A stretch of DNA of 64,000 nucleotides from CAIWHR01 sp963713275. GTDB lineage: Bacteria > Pseudomonadota > Gammaproteobacteria > Burkholderiales > Casimicrobiaceae. Position numbers and translations under genes: made by a program. This document shows, piece by piece, positions 10,711 to 20,103 of this stretch. Numbering within the stretch: the first letter of the stretch is position 1; each line of letters starts with the position of its first letter. The stretch lies in contig CAVQLG010000016.1 in the NCBI GenBank assembly GCA_963713275.1, positions 72,790 to 136,789 of the forward strand. Reading direction: 5' to 3'. Under the pieces are notes generated by a model that was not told the origin of the DNA, did not search any database, and saw only the letters and a list, made by a program, of their open reading frames with translations.

Positions 10711-11193
10711 CTACTCGACGCGCCAAGCGCTGAAGACGTAGTCCTCGCTCTTCATCTGCGTGTGGCAGGCGTGGCAGTCGACGGCGCCCTTGGCGTCGAG
10801 CGTACCCTTCTTCGTCTTCGGGTCGATGACCTGGTAGCCCCAGCCGTTGGTATCCTTGAATTTCCTGCTGTCCTTGGCCATCACGATCACCGCCTTGCGG
10901 TTGCCCTCGGAGACCGCGTTGTCCCGGTCCACGGCCTCGAACAGATCGAACACGATCACGCTCCCGTCGGCGAATTTCTTGCCTTCCTTGTAGCCCTTGA
11001 TCGCTTTCGGATTGCCGTAGATGCTGTGGATCCCGCCGACCATGTCGTACAGCGGGTGCCCCTTGTTGATGACCATCGACTTGACGTGATCCCACGTGCG
11101 GTAGCCCTCGGGCCAGGCGACGGCCGAGGAGTCTGCGGCGAGAGCGGGGGCTGCGGCGAGGGCCGCCAGGAACGCTGCTGCGGGTATTCTCAT
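10711..11193 (-). CDS. Cytochrome P460-family c-type haem protein
   Basis: 160-residue periplasmic protein with a signal peptide (MRIPAAAFLAALAAAPALAA). The P460-type domain includes WDHVKSMVINKGHPLYDMVGGIHSIYGN and the haem attachment site CHACH near residues 140-144. Characterised P460 proteins carry a cross-linked haem and oxidise hydroxylamine or detoxify NO-related species. The crosslinking Lys cannot be assigned with certainty here, so it may be a plain cytochrome c'-beta-like relative. The ATG at 11193 follows GGGAGTC. It is transcribed divergently from a MarR-type gene, from a promoter TTGACA-17-TAGATT whose -35 overlaps that of the regulator, so it is probably the regulated target. 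Confidence 0.85.
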   Translation of the reverse strand: MRIPAAAFLAALAAAPALAADSSAVAWPEGYRTWDHVKSMVINKGHPLYDMVGGIHSIYGNPKAIKGYKEGKKFADGSVIVFDLFEAVDRDNAVSEGNRKAVIVMAKDSRKFKDTNGWGYQVIDPKTKKGTLDAKGAVDCHACHTQMKSEDYVFSAWRVE

Positions 11194-11241
11194 TGGATGA
11201 CTCCCAGGTCTGGATGGCTTCGGCGGTTGCGTCACCGGGTC

Positions 11242-11256
11242 GTAGCGACCCGATAC
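11242..11256. promoter_or_regulatory. Operator-like palindrome 1 (P460 side)
   Basis: GTAGCGACCCGATAC is a near-copy of operator 2, 50 bp away. It sits at the predicted transcription start of the P460-like gene. It also overlaps a perfect 7-bp inverted repeat (CGGGTCG at 11236-11242, CGACCCG at 11246-11252). It is a likely binding site for the neighbouring MarR-type protein. Confidence 0.55.
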
Positions 11257-11258
11257 CA

Positions 11259-11287
11259 AATCTACCGGGCGCGGCCCGGGTTGTCAA
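11259..11287 (-). promoter_or_regulatory. Promoter of the P460-like gene
   Basis: Reading the minus strand, TTGACA (11287-11282) is followed after exactly 17 bases by TAGATT (11264-11259), a strong match to the sigma-70 consensus. Predicted transcription starts near 11252, giving a leader of about 59 bases. Its -35 shares five base pairs with the -35 of the divergent marR promoter. Confidence 0.7.
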
Positions 11288-11309
11288 TCCGGTAGCGACT
11301 CGATACGAT
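11281..11309 (+). promoter_or_regulatory. Promoter of the MarR-type gene
   Basis: TTGTCA (11281-11286), a 17-base spacer and TACGAT (11304-11309) form a good sigma-70 promoter. The GTG start codon follows the -10 by six bases, so the message is probably leaderless. Operator-like palindrome 2 overlaps the -10 box, consistent with self-repression. Confidence 0.7.
11292..11306. promoter_or_regulatory. Operator-like palindrome 2 (marR side)
   Basis: GTAGCGACTCGATAC is a 15-bp palindrome with a central C and one mismatched pair (half-site GTANCGA), the architecture typical of MarR-family operators. It covers the spacer end and -10 of the marR promoter. Confidence 0.6.
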
Positions 11310-11315
11310 TGTGCC

Positions 11316-11906
11316 GTGAACGCGGATCGTCGGGCGCTGCTCGAACTCGTGGAATGCCTCGGCCGCCTGATCAGGGGCGAGCTCCGCGTCCGGGGCGCGG
11401 CCGGCAGCCTGCAGCCGGTCCACCTGCAGGCCCTCATGTATCTCCGGAGAGCCAACCGCTACAGCAACACGCCGCAGGCGTTGGCCGAGTACCTGGGATC
11501 GACCAAGGGCACCGTGTCCCAGAGCCTGTTGCTGCTCTATCGCCGCGGATTGCTGGAACGTCGCGCCGACGAAAGGGACCGGCGGGTGGTGCGCCTGGCC
11601 CTGTCGCAACGCGGCGAGGCGCTGCTTCGGCAGGACGGGCTGGATGCCGCCTGGGACCAGGCGCTGGCGGAGTTTCCGAGCGACGAGATCGCGGCGGCAC
11701 GGCGGCTGCTCGCCAACGTCCTCCTCAACCTCCAGCGCGCCGAAGGCAATCGCAGCTTCGGCGTATGCCGCACCTGCGTGCAGTTCCGGCAGGAGCGCGG
11801 CGGCTTCCGCTGCGGCCTGACGGGCGAGGCGCTCTCCGCCGACGACTCCCAGCGCATCTGCCGCGAGCACGCCTGGCCGAGCGAGCCGGCACCCGGGAGC
11901 CGATGA
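11316..11906 (+). CDS. MarR-family regulator with Cys-rich C-terminal tail
   Basis: 196-residue winged-helix regulator starting with GTG. Residues about 30-120 form the MarR domain (LQALMYLRRANRYSNTPQAL, then recognition helix STKGTVSQSLLLLYRRGLLE and wing RRADERDRRVVRLALSQRGE). The C-terminal 45 residues hold CRTC, FRCG and ICREH, a cysteine/histidine arrangement that could bind zinc, iron-sulfur or respond to oxidation. This tail is not part of a standard MarR protein. The start choice is supported by a promoter whose -10 ends six bases before the GTG. It probably represses itself and the divergent P460-like gene. The ligand is unknown. Confidence 0.85.
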   Translation: MNADRRALLELVECLGRLIRGELRVRGAAGSLQPVHLQALMYLRRANRYSNTPQALAEYLGSTKGTVSQSLLLLYRRGLLERRADERDRRVVRLALSQRGEALLRQDGLDAAWDQALAEFPSDEIAAARRLLANVLLNLQRAEGNRSFGVCRTCVQFRQERGGFRCGLTGEALSADDSQRICREHAWPSEPAPGSR

Positions 11907-12224
11907 CGCAGGTCAAGACGAAGATCCCGCATGCGTTGCGCGCGATCCCGCCGAGGTCGGCCGGCGGGGTCGCGCACGGTGTGCCGGCGTGCCATCGTCG
12001 TGTGTGTGGCGTGCCGCTTGGGCGCGCTCGCGGCCGGGCATGGCGGCTGGCCCGGCCCGACAGACCCAGGCGTTGCAGGGTCAGGGTGACGGCTTGCGCA
12101 TGACCCTGCGCCGGTGAGGCGTCTTCCCTGTTGACCTGTTCCCGACCGGCGCGTCGAGATCGTCGAGACCTGTTCCCGCGTTTCCCCCGTTTCGCTTTGG
12201 AACCCCTCTCAGTCCGACTGGCGC
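11907..12224. other. 318-bp spacer, no gene recognised
   Basis: Convergent spacer between the MarR-type gene and the DUF4239 gene. A short open frame beginning at 11903 is Arg-rich and resembles nothing. One inverted repeat is present, GCAGGGTCA (12075-12083) with TGACCCTGC (12101-12109). It is without a T tract and could be a weak bidirectional terminator. Confidence 0.4.
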
Positions 12225-12986
12225 CTAGCGTTCAAGCACCGTCAGCGCGTTGCGCATCGGCGCGCCCGAGATCGAGATCACGCCCCCGAGCGGGTCGTTC
12301 ATCTCCTCGATGAGGAAGATCGACGTTGCGACGGCCAGCGCGCCGCAGAACAGTGCGGCCAGCGTGGTTCCGTGGCGCGGCGAGAAGAGCGCGAAGCTCG
12401 CGAACATCATCACGAGCCACGACACGAGCACCGCAAGGAAGAGGGGCGGCGTACTGCTCTTGGCTTGCTCGAAGGCGAGCCAGCGCGCGTCGGCGACGTC
12501 GTCGGCTGCGCGCTCCACGCGCTTGAGGATTGCCCGCTGCGCGTCCGTCCGCGGCGTCAGGGAACGTAGATCGCCGTGGAACGCTTCGAACGCGGAACCT
12601 TCGGCCAGCGTGCCGCCGGGCTTGGCGTCGCCCGGCCGTTCGGGGAACAGGCGCGCGATGCGCTCCGAGTAGTATTGCTTGAGGTGCGCGCGCGCTTCGC
12701 TCGCCTCGGGACCGTATTGCGCGAGCAGGCGATCGACGGCAATCACCTTCGCCGCGCCGTGCCTGAAGTCGTCGGCGAGCGCGTCGAACGAGCTCTTGGA
12801 CGAGGCGATCAGCAGGCCCAGCACCAGGGCGGAGAGCGTCGCCAGCAGCCCGGCCACGAGCTTGACCACCTCTTGCGAACCGGCGCTCAGGTGGTGCTCG
12901 GGCAGGATGCGCTGGAGCATCATGCCCAGGAACGCGCCGGCGAGGACGAACACAAAGGTGATCAGCGCGGACGCCCACGCGTCCAT
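12225..12986 (-). CDS. DUF4239 (bestrophin-like) membrane protein
   Basis: 253-residue integral membrane protein. Two N-terminal helices (ALITFVFVLAGAFLGMMLQ and VVKLVAGLLATLSALVLGLLIA) are followed by a cytoplasmic helical region (SSKSSFDALADDFRHGAAKVIAVDRLLAQYGPEA) and two C-terminal helices (LFLAVLVSWLVMMFASFALF and ALFCGALAVATSIFLIEEM), ending in NDPLGGVISISGAPMRNAL. This layout matches the DUF4239 family, whose function is not established. The ATG at 12986 follows GGAG. A much longer in-frame extension upstream is Arg/Pro-rich and was rejected. Confidence 0.82.
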   Translation of the reverse strand: MDAWASALITFVFVLAGAFLGMMLQRILPEHHLSAGSQEVVKLVAGLLATLSALVLGLLIASSKSSFDALADDFRHGAAKVIAVDRLLAQYGPEASEARAHLKQYYSERIARLFPERPGDAKPGGTLAEGSAFEAFHGDLRSLTPRTDAQRAILKRVERAADDVADARWLAFEQAKSSTPPLFLAVLVSWLVMMFASFALFSPRHGTTLAALFCGALAVATSIFLIEEMNDPLGGVISISGAPMRNALTVLER

Positions 12987-13176
12987 GGAGGTCTCCGAAA
13001 CGGCCGTGGCCGGTCGATGGCCACCGCAGCCGCCTGGTGCGGCCGTGGGGCAAAGGATAGCATCCGCCCGGGAGCGGCGGGCGTGCGGGCACGCGCTCCC
13101 GTTCGGCCGGGCGGGCCAGGCGCGCGGGATTGCGCGCACGCTGGCCCGGCCCCACGCGGCTGCGGTACGCTCGCGC

Positions 13177-13686
13177 ATGCGCCCCGTCGGAAACGAACCT
13201 GCCCGCCCCGTCGAGACCCCTCCGGCCCCCGAGGTCGAGGTCGTGATCGAGATCCCGCGCGGGAGCTTTCTCAAGCGTGGGTCGACCGGCCAGGTCGACT
13301 TCGTCTCCCCGTTGCCCTGTCCGTTCAACTACGGATCGGTGCCGCGCTACCTGGGGCTCGAAGGCGACCTGCTGGATGCCGTTGTGCTCGGCCCGCGACT
13401 GGCGGCCGGCACGCGGTTGCGGGTCGGTGCCTGGGGCGCGGTCAGCCTGACGGACCGCGGCATGAGCGACGACAAGCTCATCTGCAGCCGGTTGCCCGTT
13501 ACCGCGTCCCAGCGGCGGCACGTGCTGCGCTTCTTCCGCTTCTACGCGCGGTGCAAGGGGTTGCTGAACCTCTGGCGCCGGCGTCCGGGTCGCAACGCCT
13601 GCGACGGGTGGTGCGAGGCGCGCGAGGCGCTGTCCCGCGCGCGACCGCGGGACGCGACGTGGGCGGGGCCGCCCGTGGAGTTCTGA
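13177..13686 (+). CDS. Diverged inorganic pyrophosphatase-like protein
   Basis: 169-residue protein resembling soluble family I pyrophosphatase, which hydrolyses PPi to two phosphates in the cytoplasm. Recognisable blocks are EIPRGSFLKRG, CPFNYGSVPRYLGLEGDLLDAVVLGPRL and VSLTDRGMSDDKLIC. Compared with E. coli enzyme motifs, the DGDPxD signature reads EGDLLD, so the first Asp is Glu. The DxxxxDDK-type ligands are kept. The glutamate and arginine normally found between the first two blocks are not visible. Activity is therefore uncertain, and it may be a specialised or inactive relative. A TACGCT lies five bases before the ATG and could be a promoter giving a leaderless message. Confidence 0.75.
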   Translation: MRPVGNEPARPVETPPAPEVEVVIEIPRGSFLKRGSTGQVDFVSPLPCPFNYGSVPRYLGLEGDLLDAVVLGPRLAAGTRLRVGAWGAVSLTDRGMSDDKLICSRLPVTASQRRHVLRFFRFYARCKGLLNLWRRRPGRNACDGWCEAREALSRARPRDATWAGPPVEF

Positions 13687-13768
13687 ACTTCGGCAGCCGT
13701 CGTCGCGAGTGCGCGGCGTGCCGCGCCTGCGCGGCGATCCCAAGGGGGGGCGTGCGGCCGCTGCGCGC

Positions 13769-16700
13769 CTACTTCAGCGTGAACTCGGCGCGGGTGGGCG
13801 GCACCCCGTCCGCTCCCTCGCCCCCTTCCCGCTTCGGTGCGACCAGGAACACGCGCTCGGGCGGGACCTTGCCGGGTTCGACCAGGTAACCCTTGGCCGC
13901 TTGCGCACGCCGGACGGCGAGTTGCCGCAGGTCTTCGTCGTCGACGTCGATGTGGGCGAGCAGCAGGCGCTCCATCTCGGCGAGCGGCAAGTCCTGCGGC
14001 AGGAACAGCGCGTTGCGCGGTTTCGGGAACCGCGCGTCGTCGTAGGCCGCCTTGACCAGCGCCGGATACTCGGCGGCGCCGATGGCGCCTTCGGCCGACC
14101 CGGCCGTCTCGCCGCGGCCCCGGGCCTGCCGCTTGCGTTGCTGCGCCCGCAGCTCGTCGTCGAGCGCGGCGCGCTTGAGGCCCTCGCGATCCGCGACCGG
14201 GTCGACGCGACCCGCTACGTCGAGCTTGAGGCCCGGGCGGTCGACGAGCGCCCGGGCGAGCACGTCGAGCCTCTCTGATCGCCTCCGGCGAGAGCGCTGC
14301 GGTTCCGGCTGCGAACTCGATGTGGGACAGCTCTTCCCCGCCGCCGAAGGCCGCCGCCAGGAGCGTGAACGGCGCGGTGACGGCCTTGGTCAGGAGATTG
14401 ACGATCACCTGGACGATGAGCCCTCCGACCGAGAACTGCGGGTCGTCCAGGGATCCGGAGATGGGGAGGTTGACGTCGATGACGCCGTGACGGTCCTTGA
14501 GCAACGACACCGCGAGCAGGACCGGGAGCTTCGTCGCCGTCGGGCTGTCGACCTTCTCGCCGAACGTGAGCTGATTGAGCTGGACATGGTTCTCGGCGCT
14601 GAGCTTGCGGCGCTCCACCCGGTAGCGCACGTCGACCGAGAGCTTGCCTTTCTCGATCCCGTAACCCGCGTATTTCATCGCGTAGGGGGACATTGGGGGC
14701 AGCTCGATGTCCGTCGCCGCGGCCTTGAGATCGAGGTCGAGGTCCCGCGCCAGCGGATTGAGGCGGCCGGCGATCTCGACCGGAGCGGTTTGGTCGAGCT
14801 CGGCGCGCAGCGCGACGTCGCCGGCCTTCTCGGGCGTCATCTCGGTGACCGTGCCGCGGACGTTCGTCAGGTTCGCGGAGTAGTTCGGGCGGACGAAGAA
14901 ATCGCTGAAGTTCACGTTTCCGTCCTGCAGCGTGATCCGGCCCACGCGCAGGTTCGCGGGCTGCCCGGGCGGCGCGAGCGCGGCGTCCGGCGCGGGGGGC
15001 GTCGCGCGCGGCGCGGTTCCGTCCCGCGGCGCCCGGGCAAGGTGCTGCAGGTTCAGCGTGGCGTCGGAGTTCAGCACGAGGCGGGAGTAGAAGCCGGCGA
15101 GCGCCGCCTCCGAGACGAGGGCCTTGCGCGGCTCGAGCTCGCAGTCGATGCCGTCGAGGACGAGCGATCTCCATTTCATGAGCTCGCCGCCGCTCGCGGT
15201 GTCGATCGCCGCGAACTCCTCGATCCGGGCGTCGCCACGGTAGCCGGCCTGCAGTCCTCCGTTCGCCGGCGCGCTGACCCGCAGCGTTCCTCGTGCCGAA
15301 GCGGTGCCGCCGGTGATCGCCGCGTTGAGCCGTTCGTCGAGGTAGGGCTGGATCGGGGGCAGCGGCAGCGCGTGCGCGGCGATGCGAAGCTCCACGGCGA
15401 AGGGGTCGATCACCATCGTTCCGGCGAGCGCAAGGCGGCCGGCCTTTCCGGTCCGGGCGTCGAGCGCGAGGCCGTGTCTTGCCCCCTTGGCCGTCGATGC
15501 GTGCTCGATTCGCGCCGACACGGGCGCGACGCGCAGCCGCGCCGGGCGGGACGTGCTGCGGTCCTCGAAGCTCACGTCCGCGCGCTCCACGCGCAGGAGC
15601 TTCGCGTCCACGCGCCAGTCCGAGGCGGTGGAGGCAGCTGCACGCGGGGGCGACGCGCCGGCGAGCTTGAACGCGCGCTCGACCAGGAACGTCCCGTCCC
15701 GGTCCCGAACCACGTTGACGACCGCGTCGCGGATCGCCGCCTCCTCGAACTCGACCTGCTGCCTCGGCAGATCGAGCGTGCCACCCTTCACCTCCACCGC
15801 CGCGACCCGCGCCAGCGGTTCGGGTTGACCCGGGAAGTGCAGCCGCAGTCCGCTGATCGTCGCGTCGAGGTCGGAGGCCCGGGCCACGAGCGCGTCGTTC
15901 GCCACCGCGATCGCGAACAGCGTCGAACCCGCGAGGGTGCCGTCGCGCACTTCCAGGTTGAGCGCGTCCTCGTAGTAGGGATACAGGGCGCCCAGGCGCA
16001 GGCCCGCGATCTCGATCTTGCCGTCGATGGCCGGTGCCGGCGCCAACTGCACGGTGCCGGCGTAGTCGAGGCGACCCTTGGCGTCGGTGTCGAATCCGAC
16101 GCGCACGGCGGCCTTCGTGCCCGGTGCGTTGGAGAGCCCATCGACGGCGACGCCGATGTCTTCCAGCGCGACCTGGTACCGGTGGGCAGGCACGTCGTCG
16201 GCGATCGACACCCTGCCGCCGGTCAGCCGGATCGCCTGCACAAGGAACGAGAAACCTGTCGCGTTCGGCGCCGGGCGCGCCGCCGGTTTCGGCTCGGGCG
16301 CTGCGGGAGGGAACAGCGCGACGAGATTGACGCTGCCGTCCTTGCGGCGGACGAGATGGGCCGTCGGCGTGTCGATGTCGACGGACCTGATCGTCGCCTT
16401 GCGGCCGAGGAGGTCGACTTCGCCCAGGTCGACGGCAACGCGCGCCGCGGCGGCGAGCGGGGCGCCGGCCGAGTCCTCCAGCGCCACGCGCGACAGCGCG
16501 GCGTACCCGCCGAGCGTGAGCGTGTGCAACTTCTCGCCGCGCGTCGTCAGCGCAAGCCGCAGGCGGGTGTGGAGCCGCCCCGACCGGACGGCGAAGGGGA
16601 GGGGAACGGGCGAGTACTCGACGTACCGCGCCACGTCGAGGCCGTCGATGTCGAGCGCCAGCGAGGTCTCGCGCGTGTCCTTGAAGGGCTTGGTTTCGCC

Positions 16701-17333
16701 CTGGACCTCGAACGGGGTTCCGTTCACCCTGGCGGCGAGCTCGGGCACGACGGTGATGTCCGCCTGCGAGGGCAGGCTCGACACGAAGGGCACGCCGAGC
16801 CGCAGGTCGGTCACCGTGTGGGTCTTGCCCTCCACCCGGTCGTGAAAATCGGCGTGCCCGTCGCGGACCGTGATGTTGTGGACCGCGAAGCGCGGCGGCG
16901 CCGCCGACGGCGGTTGGGCAAGCGCCTCGTCGAGGAGGTCCTGGGTGTTGTAAGAGCGGTCGGCGTTGCGGACGAGGCGCAGGTAAGGCTTCTGGAGCGT
17001 GACCGCTTCGAGGATCGGGGCGAAGCGCAGGAGCGAGCGGTAGGAGACGTCGACGTACAACTCCTCGAACGACGCGGCGACCGCCGAGCCGTCCTTCTCC
17101 ATGACGGCGAGCCTGCGCACCGTCACCGAGGGCACGAACGGGTTGATCGCCACCTTCTCGATGGTGACCGGCCGGTGCAGGATCCGGCTGAGCTCCTCTT
17201 CGGCTTTCGACTTGACGATCGGCGGGGCGACGACGAAGCCGGCGAGGGCGACGACGCAGGCGATGCCGGCAATCCATGCCAGCAGCTGCGCAAGTCGGCG
17301 CGGGAGGCGAGATGGCGGTTGCGGCTGCGACAT
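13769..17333 (-). CDS. DUF748/AsmA-like envelope protein (one apparent frameshift)
   Basis: Very large protein (about 1187 residues once corrected) of the DUF748 type, related to AsmA-like proteins that bridge the two membranes of Gram-negative cells. An N-terminal membrane anchor (LAQLLAWIAGIACVVALAGFVVAPPIV) is followed by repeated beta-rich segments (VRRLAVMEKDGSAVAASFEELYVD, AVHNITVRDGHADFHD, LTGGRVSIADDVPAH, then LPVLLAVSLLKDRHGVIDVNLPISGSLDDPQFSVG). Near 14271-14277 one extra base breaks the frame. Correcting it joins ALSPEAIR to RLDVLARALVDRPGLKLDVAGRVD and continues to a normal end at 13769. The C-terminus has an OmpA-like feel (DVAGRVDP) common in this family. The start is the ATG at 17333. 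Confidence 0.82.
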
Positions 17334-17523
17334 GGCCGAACCCGGGCCGGACGGCGACGTTCCGGTGGGAAGGTCCAGAGGGCAGCCCATTATCGAACCG
17401 CCGAACCGGGCCGTCCATCGCGGCGTCCGCCCGGTGCGGCGTCCGTGGGCGGCTTGCGACGGGGGTGTCGCCGGCGCGCGTCGCCCCCGCTCCCGCCGCA
17501 GGCGACGATGGCTCTGCCGGCCG

Positions 17524-17787
17524 TCAGGCCATCGCCTTGATCGCCTGCGCGAGACGCGACTTGGTGCGCGACGCCGTGTTCTTGTGCACGATCCTTTTGT
17601 CGGCAATGCGGTCGATCACCGCCTGCGAGGCCTGCAGCTGCGTTGCGGCGGCGGCCTTGTCACCCGCGACGATGGCCTTCTTCACTTTCTTGACGGCGGT
17701 ACGCAGCGCCGACTTAAGACTCGCGTTGCGCGCGTTGGTTGCGACCGCTTGCCGGGCGCGCTTGCGGGCTTGGGCGGAATTCGCCAT
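17524..17787 (-). CDS. rpsT: 30S ribosomal protein S20
   Basis: 87-residue small basic ribosomal protein that binds 16S rRNA. The start MANSAQARKRARQA and the helical Lys/Arg/Ala-rich body (LKSALRTAVKKVKKAI, then KRIVHKNTASRTKSRLAQAIKAM) are diagnostic. It is divergent from murJ, as in many proteobacteria. A promoter TTGCGC-17-TATTAT is visible upstream with a leader of about 36 bases. Confidence 0.98.
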   Translation of the reverse strand: MANSAQARKRARQAVATNARNASLKSALRTAVKKVKKAIVAGDKAAAATQLQASQAVIDRIADKRIVHKNTASRTKSRLAQAIKAMA

Positions 17788-17829
17788 GGTTGGAAGTCCT
17801 GTTTCTGGAGGCGCCGAAAAAGACCGAGC

Positions 17830-17858
17830 ATAATAGCAATCCGGCGCCGATCGCGCAA
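17830..17858 (-). promoter_or_regulatory. rpsT promoter
   Basis: On the minus strand TTGCGC (17858-17853), 17 bases, then TATTAT (17835-17830). Transcription would start near 17823, about 36 bases before the rpsT ATG. Confidence 0.6.
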
Positions 17859-18029
17859 CTTCCGACTTCCCGTGCGGCGAGTCTCCCCGCGGCGCTGCCG
17901 CCGTTCGGGGGCCTCGCGGTTGCGCTCCGGCCGAACGCCACGGCACCCCATGTCCAGCCTTGCCCCCTTTCCCCCTCGTTTCCGGGCTGCCATGCGGCCC
18001 CGCCGCCCGCCGGCGCGGAGTCCCGGCCG

Positions 18030-19587
18030 ATGAGCCTGCTGCGCTCGCTGTCGACCGTCAGTGGCATGACGCTGCTGTCGCGCGTTACGGGGCTCGCGCG
18101 CGAGAGCCTGAAGGCCACCGCGTTCGGCGCCGGCGTGCAGATGGACGCGTTCGAGGTCGCGTTCCGGCTTCCCAACATCCTGCGCCGCCTGTTCGCCGAG
18201 GGCGCGTTCTCGCAGGCGTTCGTTCCGATCTTCGCCGAGTACCGCCGGCAGCGCGGCGAAGATGCGACCCGGGACCTCGTCGCGCGGGTCGGCTCGCTGC
18301 TCGCGTTCGTGCTGCTGCTGGTCACCGTGGCCGGGATCCTGGCCGCGCCCTGGCTGGTCTACGCGCTCGCCTCGGGCTTTTCCGCGACCGCGGGCAAGGT
18401 CGAGCTCACCGCGCAGATGATACGCATCGTGTTCCCCTATCTGCTCTTCGTATCGCTGGTCTCGCTCGCGGGCGGCGTGCTCAACGTCTTTCGTCGGTTC
18501 GCGATTCCTGCGTTCACGCCGGTGCTGCTCAATCTCTCGATCATCGGCGCCGCGATCTTCCTCGCGCCGTACTGCGATCCGCCGATCGTGGCGCTCGCCT
18601 GGGGCGTGTTCATCGGTGGCGTCGCGCAGCTCGTCCTGCAGATCCGTCCCCTGCTGTCGATCGGCATGCTGCCGGCGCCGCGCTTCGACTGGCGCGACGA
18701 GGGGGTGCGCCGGGTCTTGCGCGCGATGGGGCCGGCGGTGCTCGGCGTGTCGGCGGCGCAGATCTCGGCGCTGATCAACACCCAGCTTGCGGCGTCGCTG
18801 GGCGACGGGCGCGTGTCGTGGATCACCTACGCCGACCGTCTGATGGAATTCCCCACCGCGCTGCTCGGCGTCGCGCTGGGCACGGTGCTGCTGCCTTCGC
18901 TGGCCCGTCACCACGCGGACGCCAATCCCGGCGAGTACTCGGCGCTGCTCGACTGGGGGCTCCGGCTCGCGTTCCTGCTCGCGCTGCCGGCGGCCGTCGC
19001 GTTGTGGCTGCTCGCGCTGCCGCTGGTCGCGACGTTGTACCAATACGGGCGCTTCAGCGCGAACGACGTGCTGCAGACGCGGGAGGCGCTGCTGGGGTAC
19101 AGCGTCGGCCTGCTGGGGCTGGTGCTGGTCAAGATCCTCGCGCCCGGCTTCTACGCGCGGCAGATGATGAAGACGCCGGTCAAGATCGCGCTGCTGCACC
19201 GTGCTCGTCGCGCAGACCCTCGCGTTCGTGCTGATGCACCGCATCGGGCACGCCGGGCTCACGCTGGCGACCTCGGTGGGCGCCTGCCTCAACGCCGGGC
19301 TGCTCTTCTGGGCGCTCTCCCGGCGCGGGATCTACCGGCCGCGTCCGGGCTGGCTGCAGTTCCTCGCCCGGCTCGTCGTGGCGCTCGGCGTCCTGTGCGC
19401 GGTGCTCTACGCGACGGCGGGCTCGCCCGCGGTCTGGCTCGCGGCGTCCCTGGGTGAGCGCGTTACGCGCCTCGCGGCGATCTGCATCGCCGGCGGCGCG
19501 TCGTACTTCGCCGCGCTGTGGCTGCTGGGCTTTCGCCTGCGGGACTTCAGCCGCCAGGAGACCGGTCGGCCGGGTGCGGGGGACTGA
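18030..19587 (+). CDS. murJ: Lipid II flippase MurJ (one apparent frameshift)
   Basis: Inner-membrane flippase that moves lipid-linked peptidoglycan precursor outward. The protein starts MSLLRSLSTVSGMTLLSRVTGLARE, with the family block FEVAFRLPNILRRLFAEGAFSQAFVPIFAEYRR, and continues through many membrane helices to LVLVKILAPGFYARQMMKTPVKIAL. At about 19198-19201 one extra base (CACCGTG) breaks the frame. The next frame continues VLVAQTLAFVLMHRIGHAGLTLATSVGACLNAGLLFW to a normal end. Corrected length is 518 residues, as expected for MurJ. The gene is essential in most bacteria, which argues that the shift is a sequencing error. It is divergent from rpsT. Confidence 0.92.
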
Positions 19588-20103
19588 GGCACGGGCCGAG
19601 GCACGCCGGCGCCTTCCGCACCGCGGGTTCGAGGTCGGCTCAGGAAGTGGAATCCCGAGGCGTCGAACGCGCGGCTCCGCAGAAATGCCCCCAATTGCGC
19701 CACCATCGGGGCGCAGCGGCACCCCGAACCGGCGAGAGCAGCGGGAAGGGAATCGGCGCGCTTTCGGGCCGACTCGACGGGCCTCGATTGGCCGGAAACG
19801 ACCCGATCGGGTCCCTCGCGGCCCGCAGTCCAACGATCGCTTTGCGTTCCAAAGCAGCCGACCGTTGCTGGCTGCCAGCATCCATTCGCCGCACCTCAAC
19901 GGTTGGCGACTGCAACGTGTTCCGACAGGCTACCGGCAAAATGCGGCATCGAAGGGCTCCGACGGCACCCGGCCAGAAGCGGTCGGCACCTGACCCGGCA
20001 CTTCCTGCCTGAAAGCAGTCGGGAGCGCGGAAGTGACGTGACATCGCCAGGGTATCCATACGATAATATGGCGCTTCCACGATATTGCGCGTAGACGGCG
20101 CCA
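19588..20103. other. 516-bp spacer at the left edge of the accessory region
   Basis: No gene recognised. Short open frames on both strands are mutually overlapping and low in similarity to anything. The stretch marks the transition from the housekeeping murJ to toxin-antitoxin and recombinase genes. A GATAAT at 20062-20067 with GTGACA 18 bases upstream could be the brnT promoter. Confidence 0.4.
20056..20071. promoter_or_regulatory. Candidate BrnTA operator
   Basis: CCATACGATAATATGG contains 5-bp inverted arms CCATA and TATGG around a GATAAT that could be the -10 box of brnT. BrnTA systems repress their own promoter, so a palindrome on the -10 is a plausible operator. Confidence 0.4.

Noticed and set aside
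11903..12103. 66-codon frame overlapping the end of the MarR-type gene
   Set aside because: The ATGA overlap looks like coupling, but the product is Arg-rich with no pattern and no counterpart that I recognise.
14052..17540. 1162-codon plus-strand frame opposite the DUF748 gene
   Set aside because: Antisense shadow with Arg/Glu/Gly-rich composition. The minus strand has clear family motifs and a signal anchor.
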